Both the position numbers and the translations under genes were made by a program. A stretch of DNA of 64,000 nt from Gammaproteobacteria bacterium (GTDB taxonomy: Bacteria; Pseudomonadota; Gammaproteobacteria; Steroidobacterales; Foliamicaceae): contig WTGP01000018.1 of NCBI GenBank assembly GCA_011523505.1, positions 245,777 to 309,776 on the forward strand. The letters are read 5' to 3'. The notes beneath the pieces were generated by a model, which was not told the DNA's origin, made no database searches, and saw nothing but the letters and a program-made list of their open reading frames with translations. This document shows, piece after piece, positions 16,727 to 24,549 of the stretch. Positions within the stretch are counted from its first letter, which is position 1; each line of letters opens with the position of its first letter.

Positions 16727-18916
16727 TCAGAACACGTAGGTTGCGGTGAATCCGATCTGCCGCGGGTCGGCCATCGGGTACTGGAACGCGCGCACGAAAA
16801 CCGAAGTGCGGGCGCTGTCGCCGCGCGGCAGTATGTTCTTGAAATCCACGAAGCGGATGACCGTCGTAGGCGTGCGGTCGTCGGTGAGATTGCGCACGAA
16901 CAGACCCAGCTCCCATTGCTCCACGTCCAGACCCAGCTTGATGTTGACCAGGTTCTGGTCGCCGCTGTGCGCGTGGTTGAAAATCTGCGCGTACTTGCGG
17001 CTGGCAAAGGAGTAGTCCAGCCGGACGTAGGCCGTGTTGGCGCCTATCGGCCATTCGTAGCGGGCGAAAACATTGGCCATGTGCTTGGACGCGTTGGGCG
17101 TCTGGTTGCCGGCCACCGACGGATTTCCGCCCGTAAACACGGCCTGTTCCCGGAACTCGTCGAACTCCACGAAGGTGGCGTCGTTCAGCGCGTAACCGAA
17201 GCCGCCCGTGAACTGATCGCTGAAGATATGCGCCACTTCCAGTTCCAGGCCCTTGGCCTCGGTCTCGCCGGCATTGGTCACGTACGACACCGGGCGGCCA
17301 TCGGTGAGAAGACCGGTAGTGGTCAGTTGCTGCTTGGTCCAGTCAATGAAGTACACCGCCACGTTCAACGTCGTGCGGCCGTCATTCAGCGTGTTCTTGG
17401 TGCCGACCTCGACATTCCAGGAGTCCTCCTCCTCGGCAAACCGCAGCGACGGGTCCAGCAAGGGGTTCGCGTTGATGAAGCCGGGCTTGTTGCCCACGGC
17501 GACCGTCCCGTAGATCATGCGGTCGTCGGCATACTTCCAGTCCAGCGTGGCGCGCGGCGACCAGCTCTTGAACGTGTTCTCGATCAGCGGAAGCGTGGCG
17601 CGCGCGCCCGGATTGTCGTTGCCGATCTTGTCCGATGCGTAACGCAGTTCCAGCGTTCCGGTAACGGTATCGGAAAAGTCGCGGGCCACCGATCCGAAAA
17701 CCGCCCAGTTGTCGGTGCGCGCCTCGCCCTGATCCACCGTGCGGCCGTTCAGCCGGTCCTCGCGAAAATCGCGGCGGCTCTGGTACAGGTACACACCGCC
17801 CAGCAGCCGGGTGGACGACTCCAGGTCGGTGTTGATCAGCAACTCAGTGGACCATTCACGGCGGTCGCTCACCGCGATCCGATTGAACGTTCCGCCCAAT
17901 GCGGTCGAATTCGAAGTGATGTCGACGTCATACCCATAGAGCACATCGGCGCCGAAGTAGCCCGTATTGGAACGCACGGTGAGGTCGCCCAGGTCCCATT
18001 CGAGCTGCGCCGAAGCGCGCCAGGCTTTCTTGTCCAGGCCGATATCGTCACCGAACAACTCCAGGTTCTGTTCAGTGCTGTCCAGTTCGGCCACTTCCCC
18101 GCAGTAGTACTGACGGGCAATTTCCAGGAAACAGTTGTTATAGGTGCGGTCCTGAAGGGTCACCGGGGCCGCGCCGTCGTCGTCCTTGCCGTAGCCCAGG
18201 TTGAAGCGAGCCATGAAGCTGTCCGACGGTCGCAACTCGAGGGACAGGTTCAGGTTGATGGATTCCTCATCGCCCACGAGCTGGTTGTCCAGCGTGTTGC
18301 GGTAGAAACCGCCGTAGGTGTAGTAGCGAACGTGGGCCATGTAGAAGGCGGTGCCTTCCGACAGGGGTCCGCGCGACAGGAAGTTGATCTCGCCTTCTTC
18401 GTGTTCCGCCACGCGCATCGACAGCTTGTTCTCGGGCTCGTCACTGCCCTTCTTGGTGATCAGGTTGATCGCGCCGGCAAACGTTGCGCGGCCGAACAGC
18501 GCGGCCTGCGGGCCCTTGATCACTTCGACCCGCTCGACGATGTCGAACGGGAACGACAGCACCGAATCGTTGTAGAGCACGCCGTCCACGAAGATCGAGG
18601 CGTTGGCGCCGCCGAGGATCTGCGACTGCCCGCGAATCACCGGCCGGCTGCCGCCGCCCTGCACGCCGTAGCGGTTCAGCTTCTCGAACGAGAAGCCGGG
18701 CGTGAACTGACTGATGTCCATGACGTCGGCCAGACCGCGCTCGGTTAATTCGGCGGCGGTGAAGGCCGTGATGGTCAGCGGCACGTCCTGGATTCTCTCT
18801 TCCTGTTTGCGCGCCGTCACCACGACTTCCTCGATCTCGCCTGCGTCCTGCTGCGCAAACGCCATTGAGGCCAGCAGCACGGAGCCGGCCGCAATCAATC
18901 CGATTCGATATTTCAT
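16727..18916 (-). CDS. TonB-dependent outer-membrane receptor 1
   Basis: 729-residue outer-membrane gated porin. After a Sec signal (about 1-22, cleaved near AFA-QQ) comes the TonB box region EEVVVTARKQEERIQDVPL, a plug domain with RVEVIKGPQAALFGRATFAGAINLITKKG, and a beta-barrel ending in the aromatic Phe of TATYVF. The EVVVTARK form is typical of proteobacterial receptors for carbohydrates, terpenoids or other organics rather than classic siderophores, but the ligand is unknown. The start at 18916 follows GGAGGAC; an upstream in-frame ATG has no such site. It may be co-transcribed with the methyltransferase and the small gene upstream on the same strand. Confidence 0.92.
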   Translation of the reverse strand: MKYRIGLIAAGSVLLASMAFAQQDAGEIEEVVVTARKQEERIQDVPLTITAFTAAELTERGLADVMDISQFTPGFSFEKLNRYGVQGGGSRPVIRGQSQILGGANASIFVDGVLYNDSVLSFPFDIVERVEVIKGPQAALFGRATFAGAINLITKKGSDEPENKLSMRVAEHEEGEINFLSRGPLSEGTAFYMAHVRYYTYGGFYRNTLDNQLVGDEESINLNLSLELRPSDSFMARFNLGYGKDDDGAAPVTLQDRTYNNCFLEIARQYYCGEVAELDSTEQNLELFGDDIGLDKKAWRASAQLEWDLGDLTVRSNTGYFGADVLYGYDVDITSNSTALGGTFNRIAVSDRREWSTELLINTDLESSTRLLGGVYLYQSRRDFREDRLNGRTVDQGEARTDNWAVFGSVARDFSDTVTGTLELRYASDKIGNDNPGARATLPLIENTFKSWSPRATLDWKYADDRMIYGTVAVGNKPGFINANPLLDPSLRFAEEEDSWNVEVGTKNTLNDGRTTLNVAVYFIDWTKQQLTTTGLLTDGRPVSYVTNAGETEAKGLELEVAHIFSDQFTGGFGYALNDATFVEFDEFREQAVFTGGNPSVAGNQTPNASKHMANVFARYEWPIGANTAYVRLDYSFASRKYAQIFNHAHSGDQNLVNIKLGLDVEQWELGLFVRNLTDDRTPTTVIRFVDFKNILPRGDSARTSVFVRAFQYPMADPRQIGFTATYVF

Positions 18917-18983
18917 CGACTGTCCTCCAAAAAAATCCGCGGGAATGATACTCATGGCGGCCCGCCCGCGCTACCGGACCTCC

Positions 18984-19280
18984 CTATCTGCCCTCGCCCT
19001 CCCGCAGCACGAAGTAGATGCGCTCGATGAATTCCTTGCGCTCCCGGTCCAGGGCGGCGCGCTCCTCGTCGCTGAACTCGTAGGCCTCCACGGCCGCGGC
19101 GCTGATGTCCGCCTTGCCGAGCGCTTCGACGGCCGCGAGGCGCTCCTTGACCGCCCAGAGCTCCTGCGCCAGGCCCATCGTGATCGACACCAGTTCATCG
19201 ACGCCCTGGACGTCGAAGAACCGCGGCTGCTTGCCGCGGGTCAGGTCCCGGAGCCGTGTCTCGGGGGAATCCTTGGGCAA
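18984..19280 (-). CDS. Uncharacterised 98-residue protein coupled to a methyltransferase
   Basis: I do not recognise this protein. From a TTG at 19280, 10 bp after the methyltransferase stop, it gives 98 residues. The middle contains VDELVSITMGLAQELWAVKERLAAVEAL, likely helical and possibly coiled-coil, and the C-terminus is strongly charged. There is no signal peptide, membrane helix or Cys pair. The frame remains open upstream into the methyltransferase gene, where the sequence is Arg/Pro-rich and shadow-like, so the true start must be near 19280; a later start is possible. Its place between a SAM methyltransferase and a TonB receptor suggests an accessory subunit. Confidence 0.6.
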   Translation of the reverse strand: MPKDSPETRLRDLTRGKQPRFFDVQGVDELVSITMGLAQELWAVKERLAAVEALGKADISAAAVEAYEFSDEERAALDRERKEFIERIYFVLREGEGR

Positions 19281-19290
19281 GGGCCCGGCC

Positions 19291-20490
19291 CTACTTCCAG
19301 GCGCCGAAGCAATACCAGCGTATCGACGGCACCAGGCGCCCGGTGTTCTCGTCCACGGTGATGTCGTCCCGCGACACGTAAGCCTTGAGTTCCTCTTCGC
19401 CGTTGCGGGCAAGGCTGGGCACGATGAACTCCACGAAGTTCGACTCGTCGAATCCGCCCGCCGTGCAGCAGTCGATCGGACGCATGTCGCGGAACGCCTT
19501 GTAATAGGGCTCCTGGTTGTAATAGCTGTCCCAGTCGAAGTAGAAACTCTCGTAGGGCACGGTGTGGCAGTTCGGGGGCAGTTCCATGTGCAGCATCAGC
19601 CCGCCTGGACGCAGCAGCCGGTAAGCCTCGCGGAACACCGCGCGCACTTTTTTCGGCGGCAATTCGTGCAGGAACATCGACGACCAGACGATGTCGAAAC
19701 CGGGCTCGCCTCCGAAATCGCATTGCGAGGCATCCATCTGCCGGTAATGAACCCGCGCGCCCAGCGCTTCGGCGCGGGCGTGGGCATATCGCAGCATTGG
19801 CGCCGCGACGTCCACGGCATGGACCTCGGCTTCGGGAAAGGTGCGCGCCCAGGGCAAGGTATTCGAGCCGATCGAGCATCCCATGTCCAGGATGCGGCGC
19901 GGGCGCAATTCCGGGAATTTCAGTGAAATGAAGCGCGCGATGCTGGCGCCGATGTCGTCGCGCTCGCTGCCGAACAGCCCCATGCTGAACACGGCGCCGC
20001 CGTTGTCATAGAGCGCGCCCGCGGCCACGTCGTCGTCGCCGTATTCCGTGTGGTAGCAGCCCGGCATCAGGTGCACGTCGTGGTTGGCCACATACGGCGG
20101 CGTTTCCACGTCCGGGTCGAGCGTAACCGAACCGCCTTGTCCGCCCCCATTGGCGTCCACGCCCGCGACCCTGCGGTTCAGGTCTTCCAGGTTGCGTTCG
20201 ATCGTGGGGATGACCGAACGCCAGACGAGTTTCTGGCAGTTCACCCGCATGGCCGAATAGAAGCGGTAGGAACTCTCGCCGCGCATGGCCCTGTGGACCT
20301 CCACGCCGTCTTCGGGCTCGCGGCCGTTTACCCGAACCAGCGCCGGTTGCACTTTCTTGTGGTATGTCGCGCGCATTCCGTTCGCCAGATCGCCGAGGAT
20401 GTGGCGGCGTATATCGGAGACGAAACGCTGGCGCGACAACTCGTCCCGGGTGGGCTCGATCCGCAGGTCGTGGCGTATGTAATCGGTCAT
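19291..20490 (-). CDS. Class I SAM-dependent methyltransferase
   Basis: 399-residue methyltransferase with an N-terminal domain of about 190 residues before the Rossmann core. Motif I is DMGCSIGSNTLP (202-213), followed by the acidic residue in VHAVDV, motif IV-like FDIVWSSMFLHEL and post-motif RLLRPGGLMLHMELP. The N-terminal part (HHILGDLANGM-like helix, YSAMRVNCQKLVW) is unlike simple UbiE proteins, and its function is unknown. The ATG at 20490 follows GGAGGAG. Two-gene or three-gene operon with the 98-residue protein and TonB receptor 1. Substrate not predictable. Confidence 0.85.
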   Translation of the reverse strand: MTDYIRHDLRIEPTRDELSRQRFVSDIRRHILGDLANGMRATYHKKVQPALVRVNGREPEDGVEVHRAMRGESSYRFYSAMRVNCQKLVWRSVIPTIERNLEDLNRRVAGVDANGGGQGGSVTLDPDVETPPYVANHDVHLMPGCYHTEYGDDDVAAGALYDNGGAVFSMGLFGSERDDIGASIARFISLKFPELRPRRILDMGCSIGSNTLPWARTFPEAEVHAVDVAAPMLRYAHARAEALGARVHYRQMDASQCDFGGEPGFDIVWSSMFLHELPPKKVRAVFREAYRLLRPGGLMLHMELPPNCHTVPYESFYFDWDSYYNQEPYYKAFRDMRPIDCCTAGGFDESNFVEFIVPSLARNGEEELKAYVSRDDITVDENTGRLVPSIRWYCFGAWK

Positions 20491-20517
20491 GACAGCACTC
20501 CTCCGTTCCCGCGAATC

Positions 20518-20545
20518 ATAATACGCACCCCGCAGGTCGTTGCAA
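20518..20545 (-). promoter_or_regulatory. Sigma70-type promoter of the methyltransferase operon
   Basis: Minus-strand TATTAT (20518-20523, 5 of 6 to consensus) lies 16 bp from TTGCAA (20540-20545, 4 of 6). The start point would be near 20511, leaving about 20 nt of leader that contains the GGAGGAG ribosome site. It sits in a 136-bp divergent gap shared with the VOC-cysDC operon, for which I see no equally good promoter. Confidence 0.55.
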
Positions 20546-20626
20546 CGCCGAAGCGCGTAATACGCCGGTAATTGGGTTTAGACTAACCGCCGCCATACGC
20601 GGGGGACAAACGCACAGAGGTATCTT

Positions 20627-21637
20627 GTGGCCGAGGAAATCATTGCGCCGGACGGGTCGCCCATGCGGGCGGCCGTTATCGGTTGCCGCGACATCGAAAA
20701 ATCACTGGCCTTCTACCGGGACCGCATCGGTCTGTCGGTTCTCGCCGACGAGGTGCTGAGCGGTCCGGCCTTTCGAAGCTTCTGGAACCTGAACGGCGGA
20801 GCGTCCGCCCGCGGCATCCTGCTGGGCCAGGGCGACGAGGGCGTGGGTCAGGTGCTTCTGCTCGATTTCCATCTGCCGGAAGGCAGCGCCAGGCCGGTGG
20901 AAATTCGTGACCGCAGCATTGTCCGGGCTTACGGTTGCTTCAATCTTAATTTCTACACGGCCGACATTCACCGTGACTTCGAGGGTTTGAAGAAGGACGG
21001 CTACGTGCTCTGGTCCGATCCCGTCCAGCATTTTTTCGGGGACGACGTGGGCGACCCGATAGAAGGCATTTTCGAAGGCCCCGACCGGGTGCCGATCAAC
21101 CTGGTGGAACTCGCCACCCGCGACACGGCGACGCGCGTGGGCCAGATGCGCGCCTACGTCGAGCAGCGCGGCTATACGGAAGCCGGCTTCACGCCCATCG
21201 TGACCAGTTCGCATGGCGTGGATTCCAGCGAACGCGCGATGGCCTTTTACGAACAGGTGCTGAAGATGAAGCCGCTGATCGACGAGGTCCTGGGCACGCC
21301 CGAATCCAACCGCCTGCTGAACCTGCCCGAGGACGCGAAGACCCGCGTGGTCTTCATGCAGGGCAACCACATGTTCGGCAAGGTGGTGCTGAGCCAGCCG
21401 CTGAATTACGAGTGCGAGTCCCTGATCGAGCGGGCCAGGGCCCCGAACATCGGCTATCTGGCCCAGGTCTTCGCGGTAAGCGACCTGGATGAGGCTGCGG
21501 CCAATTGCAGCGCCCTGAAAGCGGAAGTGCTCAGCGGTCCGCAACATACTCCCTGGCCGGGTGCGGGCAGCGTCTCCGCGATGCTGGTTCGCAATCCCGG
21601 CAGCGGAGCGCTGCAGGTATTGATGGAGGACGCGTGA
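20627..21637 (+). CDS. Two-domain VOC (glyoxalase/dioxygenase fold) protein A
   Basis: 336-residue vicinal-oxygen-chelate protein with two repeats. Domain 1 (about 10-155) begins AAVIGCRDIEKSLAFYRDRIGL. Domain 2 (about 175-335) contains SSERAMAFYEQVLKM and ends with NPGSGALQVLMEDA, where the Glu-type metal ligand normally sits on the last strand. VOC enzymes are metal-dependent isomerases, lyases or ring-cleaving dioxygenases, and the reaction here cannot be told. The GTG at 20627 is preceded by AGAGG. It overlaps VOC protein B by one base and starts a run that continues into cysD and cysC, an unusual context for this fold. Confidence 0.75.
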   Translation: MAEEIIAPDGSPMRAAVIGCRDIEKSLAFYRDRIGLSVLADEVLSGPAFRSFWNLNGGASARGILLGQGDEGVGQVLLLDFHLPEGSARPVEIRDRSIVRAYGCFNLNFYTADIHRDFEGLKKDGYVLWSDPVQHFFGDDVGDPIEGIFEGPDRVPINLVELATRDTATRVGQMRAYVEQRGYTEAGFTPIVTSSHGVDSSERAMAFYEQVLKMKPLIDEVLGTPESNRLLNLPEDAKTRVVFMQGNHMFGKVVLSQPLNYECESLIERARAPNIGYLAQVFAVSDLDEAAANCSALKAEVLSGPQHTPWPGAGSVSAMLVRNPGSGALQVLMEDA

Positions 21638-22593
21638 TGAGCGTTTACGGCATGACGTCGGTGACCGTGGGCGTCAGCGACATGGACGAGTCGCTGGGCC
21701 TGTTCCGGGACGTGATGGGATTGCAGGTGGAGAGCGACGGCGAAGCGCCGCGCGAGCTTCTCGATGCGTGGGGGCTGCCGGAACAGGTGACGGCGCGGCT
21801 GGTCGAACTGTCCTGCCGTGGCTACCCCGCCGGGCACTTGCGCCTGGCGCAGTATTCGCCGGCCGCATCCGAGGCGGTGCGCCTGGACCATGGCGCCGGG
21901 GCGGTCGATTCGTCCACCGACATCGGCCCCAAGGCGATCGATTTCTACGTACCGGCGCCGATGAGCGCTGCCGTCGAGGCCATTACCGGGGCCGGGTATG
22001 CGTTCCGCTCGGAGCCGATCCGCTACGAGGTGGGCGACATCGAGAGCGAGGAATGCCTGTTCTCGGGACCGGACGGCGTTCCCGCCCTGCTGATGATCGG
22101 CCACCGCCATCCTCCCGAATCCATGCGCGAGTTGCCCGCCGGAGTGCGTTTCTCGGAAATCGCCACAACGTCGGTCGTGTGCGCCGACCCCGAAGCCGCC
22201 CGGAGCCTGTATTGCGACGCTCTGGGCATGGAGGCCGGGACCGACGCCTGGGTGCCGGAAGAAAACCTGGACCTCGCCCGCCGCCTCACCGGCGTCAGCA
22301 CCGCGACCGGCATGTATTTTCTGCTGGTGGCGGCGCCCGGCGAACCCAGCGGCAAGCTGTTGTTCGTTCATTTCGCCGGCGTCCCGGGCAAGCGGCTGAC
22401 AGGCAGGATGCGCCCCGGCAAGCTGGGCGTAAACCTGTTCAGTTACACGGCAAGCGACCTGGACGCCACGCTCGAGAAGGCCTGCGAAGCCGGCGGAACC
22501 CTCCTGCGTGGGCCGACCCAAGTGGGTGATACGCGCGTGGCGCTGCTGCTGGGCGCCAACGAGGAATTGCTGGAGCTCACCGAAGAGGGCTGA
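21637..22593 (+). CDS. Two-domain VOC protein B
   Basis: Second VOC protein, 318 residues, also a tandem of two domains. Domain 1 (about 1-155) opens SVTVGVSDMDESLGLFRDVMGL; domain 2 (about 165-318) opens TTSVVCADPEAARSLYCDALGM and ends with LLLGANEELLELTEEG. It is similar in plan to protein A but not close in sequence, so a heteromeric enzyme is conceivable. ATG and the upstream TGA overlap (TGATG), and the next start codon (cysD) lies 1 bp beyond its stop, so the three proteins are made in a fixed ratio. Function unknown; the neighbours suggest action on a sulfated or to-be-sulfated compound. Confidence 0.75.
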   Translation: MSVYGMTSVTVGVSDMDESLGLFRDVMGLQVESDGEAPRELLDAWGLPEQVTARLVELSCRGYPAGHLRLAQYSPAASEAVRLDHGAGAVDSSTDIGPKAIDFYVPAPMSAAVEAITGAGYAFRSEPIRYEVGDIESEECLFSGPDGVPALLMIGHRHPPESMRELPAGVRFSEIATTSVVCADPEAARSLYCDALGMEAGTDAWVPEENLDLARRLTGVSTATGMYFLLVAAPGEPSGKLLFVHFAGVPGKRLTGRMRPGKLGVNLFSYTASDLDATLEKACEAGGTLLRGPTQVGDTRVALLLGANEELLELTEEG

Positions 22594-22594
22594 T

Positions 22595-23443
22595 TTGTCC
22601 ACGGAAACGCGCCGGGACCCATCGGTCGATCTGCACCGGCTGGAGTCCGGGGCCATGCGCATCGTGCGCGAAGCGGTGGACGCGTTTCGCCGGCCGGTGC
22701 TGCTGTTCTCGGCCGGCAAGGATTCGGCGGTGATGCTGCGCCTCGCCCAGAAGGCATTCGCGCCGGCGCTTCCGCCGTTTCCGCTGCTGCACGTGGATAC
22801 GAACTGGAAGTTTCCCGAGTCCTGTGAGTTCCGGGACCGGACCGCGGAAGAAACGGGCATGAAGCTGATCGTTCATGTCAACCGGGAAGGGCTTGCGCGG
22901 GGAATCGGACCGTTCAGCCACGGCGCCGAGACCCATGTCCGGGTCATGAAGACCGAGGCGCTGCAAGGCGCCCTTGAGCGCTACGGCTTTGACGTCATGA
23001 TCGACGGCGCGCGGGGCGACGAGGAGCGATTCAGGGCCGATTCGCGGCTCTCCGACGCCTCGCCCGGCCGCGGCGGAACAACGCGCGTGTTCCCCTTGCA
23101 TGATTGGACCGAGATTGACGTGTGGCGCTACGTTCAGGCCGAGAACATTGCGTTGCCGGCGCTCTATTTCGCCGCACCAAGGCCGGTGGTACGGAGGAAG
23201 GGAATGCTGATCGTAAGGGCCGACGAGCGAATGACGCTGGCGGACGGCGAGAAGCCCAGGATGCGGAAGGTGCGGTTCCGCACGCTGGGTTGCTGGCCAT
23301 TGACGGGCGCCGTGGAATCCGAGGCGGCGGATGTTGCCGCCGTGCTGAGCGAGCTTCGCCGGGTCCGGACGCCCGAGCGCTCGTGGCGCGCAGTCGACCG
23401 GCCGGCCGCCGAAACGGCCGGCAAGCGGGAGCGGCGCACTTGA
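22595..23443 (+). CDS. cysD: CysD-like sulfate adenylyltransferase small subunit, shortened
   Basis: 282-residue ATP pyrophosphatase-fold protein clearly related to CysD, which makes APS from ATP and sulfate together with the GTPase CysN. The PP-loop is SAGKDSAVMLRL (39-50), followed by LLHVDTNWKFPE. The late motif VRFRTLGCWPLTGAVES is nearly identical to E. coli CysD. Two oddities: the usual ARRDEEKSRAKER becomes ARGDEERFRADSR, and the loop after it is about 20-25 residues shorter than in E. coli. No cysN follows; the next gene is cysC. TTG start at 22595 after GAGGG. APS synthesis without CysN, or a changed reaction, are both possible. Confidence 0.8.
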   Translation: MSTETRRDPSVDLHRLESGAMRIVREAVDAFRRPVLLFSAGKDSAVMLRLAQKAFAPALPPFPLLHVDTNWKFPESCEFRDRTAEETGMKLIVHVNREGLARGIGPFSHGAETHVRVMKTEALQGALERYGFDVMIDGARGDEERFRADSRLSDASPGRGGTTRVFPLHDWTEIDVWRYVQAENIALPALYFAAPRPVVRRKGMLIVRADERMTLADGEKPRMRKVRFRTLGCWPLTGAVESEAADVAAVLSELRRVRTPERSWRAVDRPAAETAGKRERRT

Positions 23444-24027
23444 GCGCGCGAGGCGCAAGCCCCGGCGCCGCCGGCCGGAATGTGCATCTGCGCGAAGCCC
23501 GCAAGCCGTGCATTCTCTGGTTGACCGGCTTGCCCGCGGCCGGGAAGACAACCCTCGCCCGCGAAATCTCCCGGAGGCTTGAAACGCTGGGCGTCCGCGC
23601 CTTCGTGCTTGACGGCGACGACCTCCGCCGGGGTCTCAACAGCGACCTCGGGTTCAGCCGCGCGGCCCGCGACGAGAGCGTGCGCCGTGCGGGCCATGCC
23701 GCCAAACTCATTCTCGACACCGGAACGATCGCTGTGGTGGCCCTGATCTCGCCCTTCCGCAACCACCGCCAGCGAATCCGCGAACTGGCCGGCCCCGGCC
23801 GGTTCGTGGAAATCTTCGTGGACGCGCCGCTTCATGTGTGCGAACGGCGCGATCCGAAGGGGCTTTACGCCAGCGCGCGGGCCGGCGATATCCAGGACTT
23901 CACCGGCATCGATTCACCCTACGAACCGCCTGAAAACCCGGATATCCGGCTCCGGTCGGCGGAAGGCCCGCCGGGCGAACTGGCAGGCCAGGTGATCCGC
24001 TACCTGGAAAAAGGAGAATATATTTGA
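23440..24027 (+). CDS. cysC: Adenylylsulfate kinase (APS to PAPS)
   Basis: 195-residue APS kinase that phosphorylates APS to PAPS, the sulfonate donor of sulfotransferases. The P-loop is GLPAAGKTT (30-38), a variant of the more usual GLSGSGKST. Further family motifs are VLDGDDLRRGLNSDLGFS, ISPFR and RDPKGLYASARAGDIQDFTGID. The TTG start (23440) overlaps the cysD stop as TTGA, a coupled junction like the ATGA overlaps elsewhere here. PAPS made here could feed the TPR-sulfotransferase encoded near 46 kb. No PAPS reductase is in the window, so sulfation rather than assimilation is the simpler reading (inference). Confidence 0.93.
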   Translation: MSARGASPGAAGRNVHLREARKPCILWLTGLPAAGKTTLAREISRRLETLGVRAFVLDGDDLRRGLNSDLGFSRAARDESVRRAGHAAKLILDTGTIAVVALISPFRNHRQRIRELAGPGRFVEIFVDAPLHVCERRDPKGLYASARAGDIQDFTGIDSPYEPPENPDIRLRSAEGPPGELAGQVIRYLEKGEYI

Positions 24028-24063
24028 CAGAATGACCGGTCAGATACTACCTCGGAGTCGCCA

Positions 24064-24546
24064 TTGAGCACGCAGGGTGCAGGCAGCGGCAAAGGCGCGC
24101 ATGAAGCGCTGGTCTCCGGGATCGCCGAGCGCCATGTCGCTCGCCCCGGAGGGTTGCTGCCGGCCCTGCACGCCATTCAGGACGAACTCGGCTACATACC
24201 TCCGGAGGCCGTGCCGACCATTGCCGAGGCGTTCAACATCTCCCGCGCCGAAGTGCACGGCGTCATCAGCTTCTACCACCTGTTCAGAACCACCCCGCCG
24301 GGCCGCAGGACGCTGTACCTGTGCCGGGCCGAGGCCTGCCAGGCCATGGGGGCCCGGGCACTGGAAAAACACACCAGGGAGCGGCTAGGCATCGGCTTTC
24401 ACGAGACCACTGCCGACGGCCGGATCAGCCTGGAACCGATTTTTTGCCTCGGCAACTGCGCCTGTTCGCCGGCGGTGATGATCGATGATTTCGTGTACGG
24501 ACGGGTGACGCCCCAACGCATGGACGCATTGCTGGAAGAGGACTGA
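24064..24546 (+). CDS. fdsG: NAD-dependent formate dehydrogenase gamma subunit
   Basis: 160-residue NuoE-like subunit of the soluble molybdenum formate dehydrogenase. The thioredoxin-like 2Fe-2S domain shows C87/C92 and C128/C132 (CLGNCACSP), the standard ligand pattern. It shuttles electrons within the FdsABG complex to NAD. The TTG at 24064 follows GGAG; it is 36 bp after cysC and could be read through from that operon or have its own promoter. The order fdsG-fdsB-fdsA is the usual one for this enzyme, which separates it from complex I where nuoE is followed by nuoF and nuoG of different length. Confidence 0.93.
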   Translation: MSTQGAGSGKGAHEALVSGIAERHVARPGGLLPALHAIQDELGYIPPEAVPTIAEAFNISRAEVHGVISFYHLFRTTPPGRRTLYLCRAEACQAMGARALEKHTRERLGIGFHETTADGRISLEPIFCLGNCACSPAVMIDDFVYGRVTPQRMDALLEED

Positions 24547-24549
24547 GGG

